Source: Paenibacillus_AB sp036577625 (lineage in GTDB: Bacteria; Bacillota; Bacilli; Paenibacillales; NBRC-103111). From it: a stretch of DNA of 64,000 bases. Below the pieces are notes generated by a model. That model was given only the letters and a program-made list of their open reading frames with translations. It was not told the origin of the DNA and made no database searches. Where the stretch lies: assembly GCF_036577625.1 (NCBI RefSeq), contig NZ_JARBDC010000026.1, positions 9,611-73,610 of the forward strand, given 5' to 3'. Numbering within the stretch: position 1 is the first letter of the stretch; each line of letters starts with the position of its first letter. Positions 42,781 to 50,641 of the stretch are shown one piece after another. The translations under genes were made by a program, and so were the position numbers.

Positions 42781-43033
42781 GTACCTGAGAGTTCCCTAAG
42801 CGCCGAGTCCGATCGACCGTCGCCGCAAAGTTACCCCTTGGGTGGTTCGTTCCGTAAATCCCGCAGCCTTCATTCGATCGGGCCGGGGGGACGAACGCTC
42901 TCCAGAGTCGCGTCCGGATCAAGTCCTTTTGCCTGAGAGATTCATCGCCTGCAACAGCGACTTACTCCTTCGGCGCCGCCGCTCCCCCGTCCGTCCGTTT
43001 GGTCCGGTAGGGGCCGGCAATCTCTCCTTGAGC
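42780..43033 (-). promoter_or_regulatory. Tandem glycine riboswitch
   Basis: Two aptamers are read on the minus strand. The first contains GGAGAGA, CGCCGAAGGAGTAAGTCGC, and GAATCTCTCAGGCAAAAGGAC. The linker leads to GACTCTGGAGAG, then the second has CACCCAAGGGGTAACTTTGC and GGGAACTCTCAGGTACAAGG. These are the hallmark glycine-riboswitch sequences. A terminator follows, so glycine probably allows read-through into gcvT. The 733-base spacer 42596-43328 otherwise holds the gcv and helicase promoters. Confidence 0.97.
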
Positions 43034-43328
43034 CTTCATCCGCCGTATTCCGTTGTCGATTACCTACATCATTTTACATGATTCGCGGCCCCGGGGAAAG
43101 GGGAAATTTGCAAATAACGCGCAAATGGGCAAAAGCCCGACGACCGAACCGCCGAAACCACGCGGCACTCCGCAGGTCCGCCCTGAACAAGCCGCGTCCG
43201 TTCCGTCCCGCCTTCGGACGAACCGTTATGTTTCCTCTTCTTTTGGTTAATACTAGCCTATTATACCCATGTACCGTGGAAGCGGGTACTAAACCGGAAC
43301 GTCCGGCGACGCAAGGAGGAGACGCGAA

Positions 43329-45125
43329 ATGAATTCGACACCGACCGAACACGTGCGCAGCTTGAACGAGCATGTCAGCATCCATTTCGACCGATCGTGG
43401 TACGACGAATTCGAGGCGCGCGTCCGCAAAAACGGCCCGTGGGACGACTGGACGATGTATCAGCTCGCCTACGAGGCCGAGCAGGCCGAATTGATATCGA
43501 GCTTCGACGATTTGCTCTGTTTGCCGCATATTCGCCAGCTGAAACCGCTGTCGCATCAAATCGACACCGCTAAAAAAGTGCTGCACGAAATGCGCGGCCG
43601 GGCGATTCTCGCCGACGAGGTCGGTCTCGGCAAAACAATCGAGGCGGGGCTGATCATCAAAGAATATTTGATCCGCGGCCTCGTGCGGAAAGTGCTCATC
43701 CTCGTTCCCGCGTCGCTCGTCCTGCAATGGGTACGCGAGCTGAACCAGAAGTTCGGCATCCCGGCCGTCGCGCAAAAAAAAGAGTACATGTGGACCCAGT
43801 ACGACGTCATCGTCGCTTCGATGGACACCGCCAAGCGCGATCCGCACCGCGAAATCGTGCTCGGGCAGGAATACGACATGCTGATCGTCGACGAAGCGCA
43901 CAAGCTGAAAAACAAAAAGACGACAAACTACAAATTCGTCCAGGAGCTGCGCAAAAAATATTGCCTGCTGCTGACGGCGACGCCGGTCCAAAACGATCTC
44001 GGCGAGCTGTACAATCTCATCACGCTGCTGAAGCCGGGGCAGCTCGGCGGCGTCGGCCAATTCGCCGCCAACTTCGTCGTCGACAAACGGCTGCCGAAAA
44101 ACGAAGACAAGCTGCAGGAGGAGCTCGCCAAGGTGATGATCCGCAACCGGCGGGGCGACGGCGATCTCGAGTTTACGAAGCGGATCGTCAAAAACATTCC
44201 GCTCGCCCTGTCGCCCGAAGAGCAGGCGCTGTACGACGGTGTCAGCGACTTTGTGCGCGGCCGGTACGAGGATGCGAAAGGCGACATCGGCAGCATGCTG
44301 TCGCTCGTCACGCTGCAGCGGGAAGTGTGCAGCAGCCGCGACGCCGTTTTCGTCACGCTCGTCAACATGTTCAAGAAGACGGCGGAGGATTCCCCGCTAC
44401 GCCCGAAAATTTGGGAGCTCGTCGAGCTGATCCGCTCCATCAAAGCGAACACGAAGGCGGACAAAACGCTCGAGCTCATTCGGCAAATCGGCGACAAAAC
44501 GATCATATTCACCGAGTACCGGGCGTCGCAGGAATATTTGCTCAACTTTTTGAAGCAGCACAACATCGTCGCCGTTCCGTACCGGGGCGGGATGAACCGC
44601 GGCAAAAAAGACTGGATGATGGACCTGTTCCGCGGACGCGCGCAAGTGATGGTCGCGACCGAGGCGGGCGGCGAAGGCATCAACCTGCAGTTTTGCCACA
44701 ATATCGTCAACTTCGATTTGCCGTGGAACCCGATGCGCGTCGAGCAGCGGATCGGCCGCGTCCACCGTCTCGGCCAAACCGAAAACGTGCAAATTTTCAA
44801 TCTGTCGACGGTCGGCACGATCGAGGAGCATATTTTGTCGCTGCTGCACGAGAAAATCAACATGTTCGAATTGGTCGTCGGCGGGCTGGACACCATTTTG
44901 GAACGGTTCGAGAAAAAAACGTCGCTCGAATCCAGCCTGTTCAAAATGTGGGCCGAAGCGAAATCCGAAGCCGAGATGAAGCGCCATCTCGACAAGCTCG
45001 GCGATACGTTCCGCACCGTCCGCGACGAAGTGGAGCACGAGCGAAGCGAAAAAGCCGGCATCGGCGCGATTTTGAACGCCGTCGGGCAGACGATCGCCCC
45101 GGCCGATAGGGAGGTGAACCGTTGA
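43329..45125 (+). CDS. yqhH: SNF2-family DEAD/DEAH helicase, YqhH-like
   Basis: 598 residues with the SNF2 helicase motifs in order: Walker A ADEVGLGKTIEAG, LVPASLVLQW, DEAH box LIVDEAHKLKN, LLLTATPVQND, then FTEYRASQEY, VATEAGGEGINLQ and QRIGRVHRLGQ. The ATG follows AAGGAGGAG. It should use ATP to translocate on or remodel nucleic-acid-protein complexes; its bacterial role is unknown. As in Bacillus subtilis it lies divergent from gcvT and is followed by yqhG, with which it overlaps by four bases. Confidence 0.93.
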   Translation: MNSTPTEHVRSLNEHVSIHFDRSWYDEFEARVRKNGPWDDWTMYQLAYEAEQAELISSFDDLLCLPHIRQLKPLSHQIDTAKKVLHEMRGRAILADEVGLGKTIEAGLIIKEYLIRGLVRKVLILVPASLVLQWVRELNQKFGIPAVAQKKEYMWTQYDVIVASMDTAKRDPHREIVLGQEYDMLIVDEAHKLKNKKTTNYKFVQELRKKYCLLLTATPVQNDLGELYNLITLLKPGQLGGVGQFAANFVVDKRLPKNEDKLQEELAKVMIRNRRGDGDLEFTKRIVKNIPLALSPEEQALYDGVSDFVRGRYEDAKGDIGSMLSLVTLQREVCSSRDAVFVTLVNMFKKTAEDSPLRPKIWELVELIRSIKANTKADKTLELIRQIGDKTIIFTEYRASQEYLLNFLKQHNIVAVPYRGGMNRGKKDWMMDLFRGRAQVMVATEAGGEGINLQFCHNIVNFDLPWNPMRVEQRIGRVHRLGQTENVQIFNLSTVGTIEEHILSLLHEKINMFELVVGGLDTILERFEKKTSLESSLFKMWAEAKSEAEMKRHLDKLGDTFRTVRDEVEHERSEKAGIGAILNAVGQTIAPADREVNR

Positions 45126-46132
45126 ACAGCAAGCAAGTTCAAAAATTCGCGCTCCGGTATTTGGAACAGACCGGCTGCCACATTATCGAAAAGCATCCCG
45201 CCTACGTGACGGTCAAGCTTTCGCCCGAGGCGGACAAGCGGCTGACGAACCGCTCCTATTACTGGAGCTTCGTCGAGCGGACCGGCGCCCCGCCGGAGAC
45301 GATGTCGTTCACGTTCGTCTTCGATCCGGACAAGCTGAAGGCCGAAACCGAAGCTTCGGCTTCGTCCCAGGGCGCGAACGCCGGAGCGGCCCCGAACGTG
45401 CTCGGCCCTTCGGGAGCGCCGCTGGCGCAAGGAAACGCGGATTCGATTCTCGGCCGCTATTTCGGAACGTCGTCCGCGCCGAATGCCGGCTCGTACGGTC
45501 CCGGGCGCATTCCGCGCGAAGAAGTGACGTTCGGCAGCAGGCGGCTTATGCAGCTTTTCGACGCGGCGCGGTCGAGCGGCAAGTACGTTCAGCTGTTCGA
45601 GGAGCCGGACGGCCTGTCGCGCGGCGCGGTGCCGGTCGCCGGTTCCTCCGGGTACAACTCGTATTTGGCGCTGAACGTGAAAATCGAGCTGGCCTGCGAT
45701 ATGAAGCGGGACGAGCTGCATTCGCTCGCCGTCGATTTGTCGACCGGGGAGCTGCTGGAGTCGTTTCAGGACAAAGTGTCGGGCAAGAAGCTGTCCCCCC
45801 GTCTTCCTCCAAACGTATACATCCCGAGGCCGGCGATTACGGTCGCCAAAGCCCGCGCGATCGTCGAGCAGCACGTGGAGCGAATGCTGAAACGCGGCGA
45901 TCACGGCTGGGCGGCCAAGGCGCACGAGCGGCTTCGCGACGAATTGGAGCGTGTCGACGGCTATTACGAGGACGCGGTCAAAGGATTGGACGACGAGGCG
46001 AAACGGCAGGCCGAGGAGCAATGGAACAAACGGCGGGAGGAGCTGGACTGGCAGTTTCGTCCGCGCATCCGGGTCCTCGTCGTAAACGGCGGGCTGTTTC
46101 ATTTGAAGCGTCCGTTTACCGGCACGAACTGA
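45122..46132 (+). CDS. yqhG: YqhG-like protein of unknown function
   Basis: 336 residues. The N-terminus (KFALRYLEQTGCHIIEKHPA, then VKLSPEADKRLTNRSYYWSF) matches B. subtilis YqhG, the partner gene of yqhH. A low-complexity Ala/Ser/Gly stretch occupies about residues 75-115 and a charged helical region lies at 240-310. The TTG start overlaps the helicase stop (TTGA) and follows GGAGGTGAACCG, so translation is coupled to the helicase. The two probably work together; no biochemical role is known. Confidence 0.85.
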   Translation: MNSKQVQKFALRYLEQTGCHIIEKHPAYVTVKLSPEADKRLTNRSYYWSFVERTGAPPETMSFTFVFDPDKLKAETEASASSQGANAGAAPNVLGPSGAPLAQGNADSILGRYFGTSSAPNAGSYGPGRIPREEVTFGSRRLMQLFDAARSSGKYVQLFEEPDGLSRGAVPVAGSSGYNSYLALNVKIELACDMKRDELHSLAVDLSTGELLESFQDKVSGKKLSPRLPPNVYIPRPAITVAKARAIVEQHVERMLKRGDHGWAAKAHERLRDELERVDGYYEDAVKGLDDEAKRQAEEQWNKRREELDWQFRPRIRVLVVNGGLFHLKRPFTGTN

Positions 46133-46293
46133 CGAATCCCGCTAAAACTTCTCAAAAAAACAGGCGGCGCGCGTGACACGAAGCAACAACATTTTTCGGT
46201 CATATTCGGTACAATGGGGACATAAGTTAGGTATACACCGCCTTCGCTCGCGAACGACGCCCCCTAATCCCAACGAACGGCAGGTGACGCACG

Positions 46294-47286
46294 ATGCATA
46301 GATGGCTGCTCGCAGCGACAGCTTTCGTACTCGGAGCCGGACTGCTCATAAGTCGCGTATCCGAGATCGCCGCATCCGAACAATTGGAAACGCATTCGCT
46401 CGCGCAAACCGGATTATCCGTCGAATCTTCCGTCTACGCCCCGGGCGTCCGCCCGGGTTCGGACAGCAGTACCCCGCCCGTTCCGGCCGATTTTGACGCC
46501 CAAATCAACGGCTGGATTGCCTCGCTTTCGGCGCAGGACCGGTTCAACGACTGGAACGGCGCCGCCTGGACCCGCTATCCGCTCGGAGCCGGCATGCACG
46601 GCTGGCTGATTCTGCTTCGCAAGGACGGAAGCGAAGTCGGCTACCTCGTCGTCGGCGCGGCCGAGGACGGCAGCTTGAAGCTGGTCGAATACGGCGCCGG
46701 CGAAAACCCGTTATTCAGCATGAAAACACTGTATCGCTCGTTGATACAGGGTGAACTGATACGTTCCGATATTACCGACACATCCGCAATTCCGCCGATT
46801 TCCGTCGAACGACTTTATTACAGTCCGCTGCATGCGGTATGGAAAGCGGTCCTTGACGGACAATCGATCTATATCGACGCCGTAACCGGCGAACAGTTGC
46901 CTTTGTCGGACGCCGTCTTCGAGCCGCTGCAGCCGTACCGCCCGAATGACTCGCTCGCGAGCCCGGCTTCGCGCATGAGACAATCGTCGGTTCAAGCTCC
47001 GTTCGATCCGTACGACAATACGTACTGGATTACGGATTCCCCGATGCCCGTCGCCGGCGCCCGGGAGCTGCTCGCCGACCTGCATTCGGCGGAGAGCCCC
47101 GTCCTGTACAAGGCCAATTTGTACGGCAAAAAGGTGCTGGCCCCGTTCGCCGTCACCGGGTATCACGATTGGGGGCCGTCCGGGTTATACGTCGGTCTGG
47201 AGCAGCAGGGCGCACGGTACGTTCCGTTCGACGTTTTGCCGGAGCACGGCACGTTCCATCGGCAGCGCGCAAGCGTCTCCCCTTAA
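46294..47286 (+). CDS. Hypothetical secreted or membrane-anchored protein
   Basis: 330 residues. An N-terminal hydrophobic segment (WLLAATAFVLGAGLLI) looks like a signal peptide or anchor, followed by a variable linker (to about residue 65) and a globular domain of about 250 residues with GWIASLSAQDRFNDW, GWLILLRKDGSEVGYLVVG and WKAVLDGQSIYIDAVTGEQL. The latter resembles PepSY-like beta-strands but the match is weak. The ATG follows CAGGTGACG. No family is recognised. It has its own promoter region and a strong terminator. Confidence 0.72.
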   Translation: MHRWLLAATAFVLGAGLLISRVSEIAASEQLETHSLAQTGLSVESSVYAPGVRPGSDSSTPPVPADFDAQINGWIASLSAQDRFNDWNGAAWTRYPLGAGMHGWLILLRKDGSEVGYLVVGAAEDGSLKLVEYGAGENPLFSMKTLYRSLIQGELIRSDITDTSAIPPISVERLYYSPLHAVWKAVLDGQSIYIDAVTGEQLPLSDAVFEPLQPYRPNDSLASPASRMRQSSVQAPFDPYDNTYWITDSPMPVAGARELLADLHSAESPVLYKANLYGKKVLAPFAVTGYHDWGPSGLYVGLEQQGARYVPFDVLPEHGTFHRQRASVSP

Positions 47287-47318
47287 CCACGGTATTTCTC
47301 CTCCTCTTCCCATATAAA

Positions 47319-47362
47319 AACACCCCGAATCATCCGGTTACGGATGGGGGTGTTCTTTTTTT
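47319..47362 (+). terminator. Terminator shared by the 46294 gene and yqzE
   Basis: AACACCCC (47319-47326) pairs with GGGGTGTT (47347-47354); T runs follow on the plus strand and A runs flank it on the other side. The yqzE stop codon lies inside the hairpin. Confidence 0.8.
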
Positions 47363-47547
47363 CGCCTTCGCTGCCTCCACCACAGAAGCACCGATACCGG
47401 AACCAAGCCGAACCAACGCACATGCCACGGCTCGCGGGCGCTGCGGTGCAGACTGCGCTGCTCCTTGCGCACCTCCGGCGGCGTATCCATGTAGTGGACT
47501 ACTTTTTCGGTCAAATATTTGATATAGTCTTCCGTTTTGATCGGCAT
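47338..47547 (-). CDS. yqzE: YqzE-family small protein
   Basis: 69 residues: a soluble N-terminus (KTEDYIKYLTEKVVHYMDTP), a basic stretch and a short hydrophobic segment (WFGLVPVSVLLWW) followed by RQRRRKKE. This matches the small YqzE proteins of Bacilli, whose gene sits near the competence comG cluster in B. subtilis; no comG genes are seen here. The ATG follows GGGAGGTGAACG. Function unknown. The spacer upstream (47548-47727) shows nothing. Confidence 0.85.
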   Translation of the reverse strand: MPIKTEDYIKYLTEKVVHYMDTPPEVRKEQRSLHRSAREPWHVRWFGLVPVSVLLWWRQRRRKKEHPHP

Positions 47548-47727
47548 AGACGCACGTTCACCTCCCGGACATTCGCGGGAAACGGACTATTTTCCGAACT
47601 TCGTTCCGGAACCGCAAACGCCCGTATTCAGTATGCCCCGAACGCGCATGCGGCAAACCTTCCCAAAAATGCCGATCGGCTTCGCCTACGCGCGGTTCGC
47701 TTCTCGACCCGGATCGTTGTTTTAGCG

Positions 47728-47757
47728 AAAAAAAGCCGCCGGGGCCCGCCCCGGCGA
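47728..47757 (-). terminator. Intrinsic terminator of the ABC/DUF1854 operon
   Basis: On the minus strand CGCCGGGGC-GGG-CCCCGGCG is followed by GCTTTTTTT, about 30 bases past the stop at 47786. Confidence 0.88.
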
Positions 47758-47785
47758 CTTCCTCTCCTCCATATTCGCGGCCCGC

Positions 47786-50002
47786 TTACACCGCGCTGCC
47801 CGTTTGCCCGGATTTTTTCGACATGCCGCGCTGGGCCGTCACGAGCTTGTAGTAAATGCCTTTTTTCTCCATCAGCTCGCTATGGCTGCCGATTTCGGCC
47901 AGCTTCCCTTTGTCGAGCACGATGAGCCGGTCGGCGTTGCGCAGCGTCGTGAGCCGGTGAGCGATCGCCAGCGTCGTGCGGTTTTTCGTCACCCGCTTCA
48001 GCGCCTCCTGAATCGCCGTTTCCGTCTCGATGTCGAGCGATGCCGTCGCTTCGTCCAGGATGAGAATGCGCGGATTGTTCAGCACCGCCCGGGCGATGGC
48101 GAGCCGCTGCCGCTCCCCGCCGGAAATATTGTTGCCGTTCTCCTCCAGCTTCGTGTCGTAGCCGTCCGGAGAGCGGATGATGAAATCGTGGGCATTGGCG
48201 ATTTTCGCCGCCTCGATCACTTCCTCGAACGTCGCGTCCGGCTTCGAGTAGCGGATATTGTCCGCGATCGTGCCGCTGAACAGGAACGTCTCCTGCAGCA
48301 CGACGCCGATCTGCGAGCGCAGCTCCTCCTGCTTGATGTCGCGGATGTCGACGCCGTCGATCTTGATGCTCCCCTCGGTCACGTCGTACAGGCGGGAGAC
48401 GAGGTTGATCAAGGTCGATTTGCCCGAGCCGGAATGACCGACGAGTCCGATCATTTCCCCCTGCTTCACGTCGAAGTCGATCCGTTTCAGCACCGGCTCA
48501 TACGACTTGTAGCCGAACGTCACGTCGCGGAACGAAATTTCGCCGCGAATTTCATGCTTGCTGGACGCTTGCTTGTCGATGACCTCCGGCTGCTCGTCGA
48601 TGACGGAGAAGACGCGGTCGATCGAAATGACGGCGTTCGCGACCCAGCGCGGCATGAACATGAGCCAGGCGATCGGTCCGAAAATCATCGAGGCGTACAT
48701 CGTGAACTGCACGAGCTCCCCGAGCGTCATCTGCTTGCCGAGTATCATGTTGCAGCCGATCAGGAGCACGAAATATTGCCCCATCTGGATCAAATAGTTC
48801 GTGATCGGCGACAAAACGCTGAACAGCTTCTCGCTCTTGATCGAAGCGTCGGCGAAATTGCGGTTGTATGCCATGAACCGGCGAATTTCCCGCTCTTCCT
48901 TCCCGAACGCCTTGACGACGCGAATGCCGCTGAGCACGTCGTGCAAAAACGAGCTCGCCTTGTCGTACACCCGCCACTGCAGATGAAACAGCTTCCACAG
49001 CACGTACTTCCAAATGTAATAGTGCAAATAGGCGACGATCGGCGCCGGCAGCAGCACGACGCAGGCGAGCCGCCAGTCGGCGTGGAACAGCAAATAGGCG
49101 GCGGAGACGAGCACGATCATTTGGAAAATCGCGGTCGTGCACATTTCCTGAATCAGATGCCGAATCCGGTCCGTATCCGACGAAATGCGGTTCATCATGT
49201 CCCCGGCCCGCTGCGACGTCAAAAAGCCGAGCGACAAATGCTGCAGCTTGTCGTACACCATTTCGCGCAAATCGGCGGCGATGTTCGAGCTGACCCCGGC
49301 CATGATCCGGCTTCGAGCGATGCCGAGCAGCTCGCCGAACACGAGCGTCGCCAGCATCCCCGCCAGCGCGAACCAAAACATCTCCATGCTGCCGGTCTGC
49401 CCTTCCGGCGGCTGCAGCGCCGAGTTGACCATCACCTTCTGAAAGTACGGACCGACCAGCGCGATGGCCGCCGAGACGAACATCGTGACGAGGCCGAGCC
49501 CGAGCCATTTCCAGTGCGATTTGGAGACGAGCAGCAGCCGTTTGATCGCCGCCGCCTTATTCATGCATTTCGGACATACCCGCGTGCCGGAAATGAACGG
49601 ACCGCCGCATTTGCGGCAAATCGCCTCTTCCTCGTTGTTGTAAATGCGCACCGGGCTGCGGGACGCCATATCGTTCAATATTTTGGCGATATAGCCGTAC
49701 CGGGCCGCATGCTGCATCGTCGCTCTCGCCACGATCCGCTTCTCGCCGTGCTCGACCGCTTCGAGCACCGCGTTGCCGATCAGCGGCACGATCTTGTAGT
49801 CGCTCGCGTCCGCGATAAAGCCGCTGTCCGTCGTTTCGCCCCGCTCGACGACGGCCCACCGCTCTCGGCCGATGACGAAATAGGCGTCCGTCCGCCTGCC
49901 TCCGAGCGACAGGTCGGCGGGGACGCAGTAATCGATTTGCTCCCCGACGGCAAGCTGCGCCGCGCTCAAATCGTGTTCCGGGAGCGCATATTGTAAATTC
50001 AT
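47786..50002 (-). CDS. ABC exporter (permease fused to ATPase) with N-terminal PH-like domain and zinc ribbon
   Basis: 738 residues. Residues 1-125 form a beta-rich domain (TDAYFVIGRERWAVVERGE, then NAVLEAVEHGEKRIVARAT), followed by a four-cysteine zinc ribbon CRKCGGPFISGTRVCPKCM at about 130-150. Six transmembrane helices follow (about 165-440), then the ATPase with Walker A GLVGHSGSGKST, signature NISGGERQRLAIARA and Walker B ILILDEATASLD. The ATG follows GGAGGTTTCG. It is the last gene of a three-gene operon with a similar exporter and a DUF1854 protein; the two exporters probably form a heterodimer. Substrate unknown. Confidence 0.93.
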   Translation of the reverse strand: MNLQYALPEHDLSAAQLAVGEQIDYCVPADLSLGGRRTDAYFVIGRERWAVVERGETTDSGFIADASDYKIVPLIGNAVLEAVEHGEKRIVARATMQHAARYGYIAKILNDMASRSPVRIYNNEEEAICRKCGGPFISGTRVCPKCMNKAAAIKRLLLVSKSHWKWLGLGLVTMFVSAAIALVGPYFQKVMVNSALQPPEGQTGSMEMFWFALAGMLATLVFGELLGIARSRIMAGVSSNIAADLREMVYDKLQHLSLGFLTSQRAGDMMNRISSDTDRIRHLIQEMCTTAIFQMIVLVSAAYLLFHADWRLACVVLLPAPIVAYLHYYIWKYVLWKLFHLQWRVYDKASSFLHDVLSGIRVVKAFGKEEREIRRFMAYNRNFADASIKSEKLFSVLSPITNYLIQMGQYFVLLIGCNMILGKQMTLGELVQFTMYASMIFGPIAWLMFMPRWVANAVISIDRVFSVIDEQPEVIDKQASSKHEIRGEISFRDVTFGYKSYEPVLKRIDFDVKQGEMIGLVGHSGSGKSTLINLVSRLYDVTEGSIKIDGVDIRDIKQEELRSQIGVVLQETFLFSGTIADNIRYSKPDATFEEVIEAAKIANAHDFIIRSPDGYDTKLEENGNNISGGERQRLAIARAVLNNPRILILDEATASLDIETETAIQEALKRVTKNRTTLAIAHRLTTLRNADRLIVLDKGKLAEIGSHSELMEKKGIYYKLVTAQRGMSKKSGQTGSAV

Positions 50003-50041
50003 CGAAACCTCCGCTTGTTACGGCCTGAACCTCGTTTTCGG

Positions 50042-50641
50042 CTACATGCACATTTCGACCATCCGGTACTCTTTGTCGCTTATTTTCTCCAAGTCGGGAA
50101 TGACGAACCGGTTGCCGTCCACGTCGAGGACGAGCAGCCTGTTTTCGCCCACCAGCTTCACGTTGTTGCCGCCGCTGCGAACCGTAAACCGGCATACGCC
50201 CGACGTCGTCTCCGTCTCCCAGTACGAATAGCCGAATTCCTCCCGGATTTTGACCACTTTCGTAATTTCGGGAGCGAAGTAGCGGATTTTCACCTGCTCC
50301 TCGAGCAGCTCGGCGACACCCGCCGGAAAGTCGTCCAGCGAGCGGATCATCCCGATTTCTTTATTTTCGAACGTCCGGATCGACAAATAAATCCGTTTGT
50401 TCGTATGCGGAAACGAGCAGTGCACGTAGACGGCTTTATGCTCCTCCCCGTCGACCGTTACGTTCAGCATGCGGCCTTCCGTCTTGCGGAACGACGCGTT
50501 GTCCGGGGTCAAATAGCGGATTTTGGCCGCTTCCGCCAAGTCCGAACGTTTGCCGTCCGCCTTTTCGCTCTCGACCGTCTCCCGCACGTCCTTCTCCTCC
50601 GAAGCGCGTTCCGCTTCCGTTACCGCACCCGCAATCGTCAT
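50042..50641 (-). CDS. DUF1854-domain protein
   Basis: 199 residues; after a charged 35-residue N-terminus the DUF1854 domain fills the rest (YLTPDNASFRKTEGRMLNV, GMIRSLDDFPAGVAELLEEQ, VKIRYFAPEITKVVKIREEF and a final DVDGNRFVIPDLEKISDKE). In many proteins this domain is attached directly to ABC exporters and is thought to bind a ligand; here it is a separate gene between two of them. The ATG overlaps the upstream exporter stop by four bases (ATGA) with GAGGTGATCG as site. It may gate or sense the cargo of the exporters. Confidence 0.85.
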   Translation of the reverse strand: MTIAGAVTEAERASEEKDVRETVESEKADGKRSDLAEAAKIRYLTPDNASFRKTEGRMLNVTVDGEEHKAVYVHCSFPHTNKRIYLSIRTFENKEIGMIRSLDDFPAGVAELLEEQVKIRYFAPEITKVVKIREEFGYSYWETETTSGVCRFTVRSGGNNVKLVGENRLLVLDVDGNRFVIPDLEKISDKEYRMVEMCM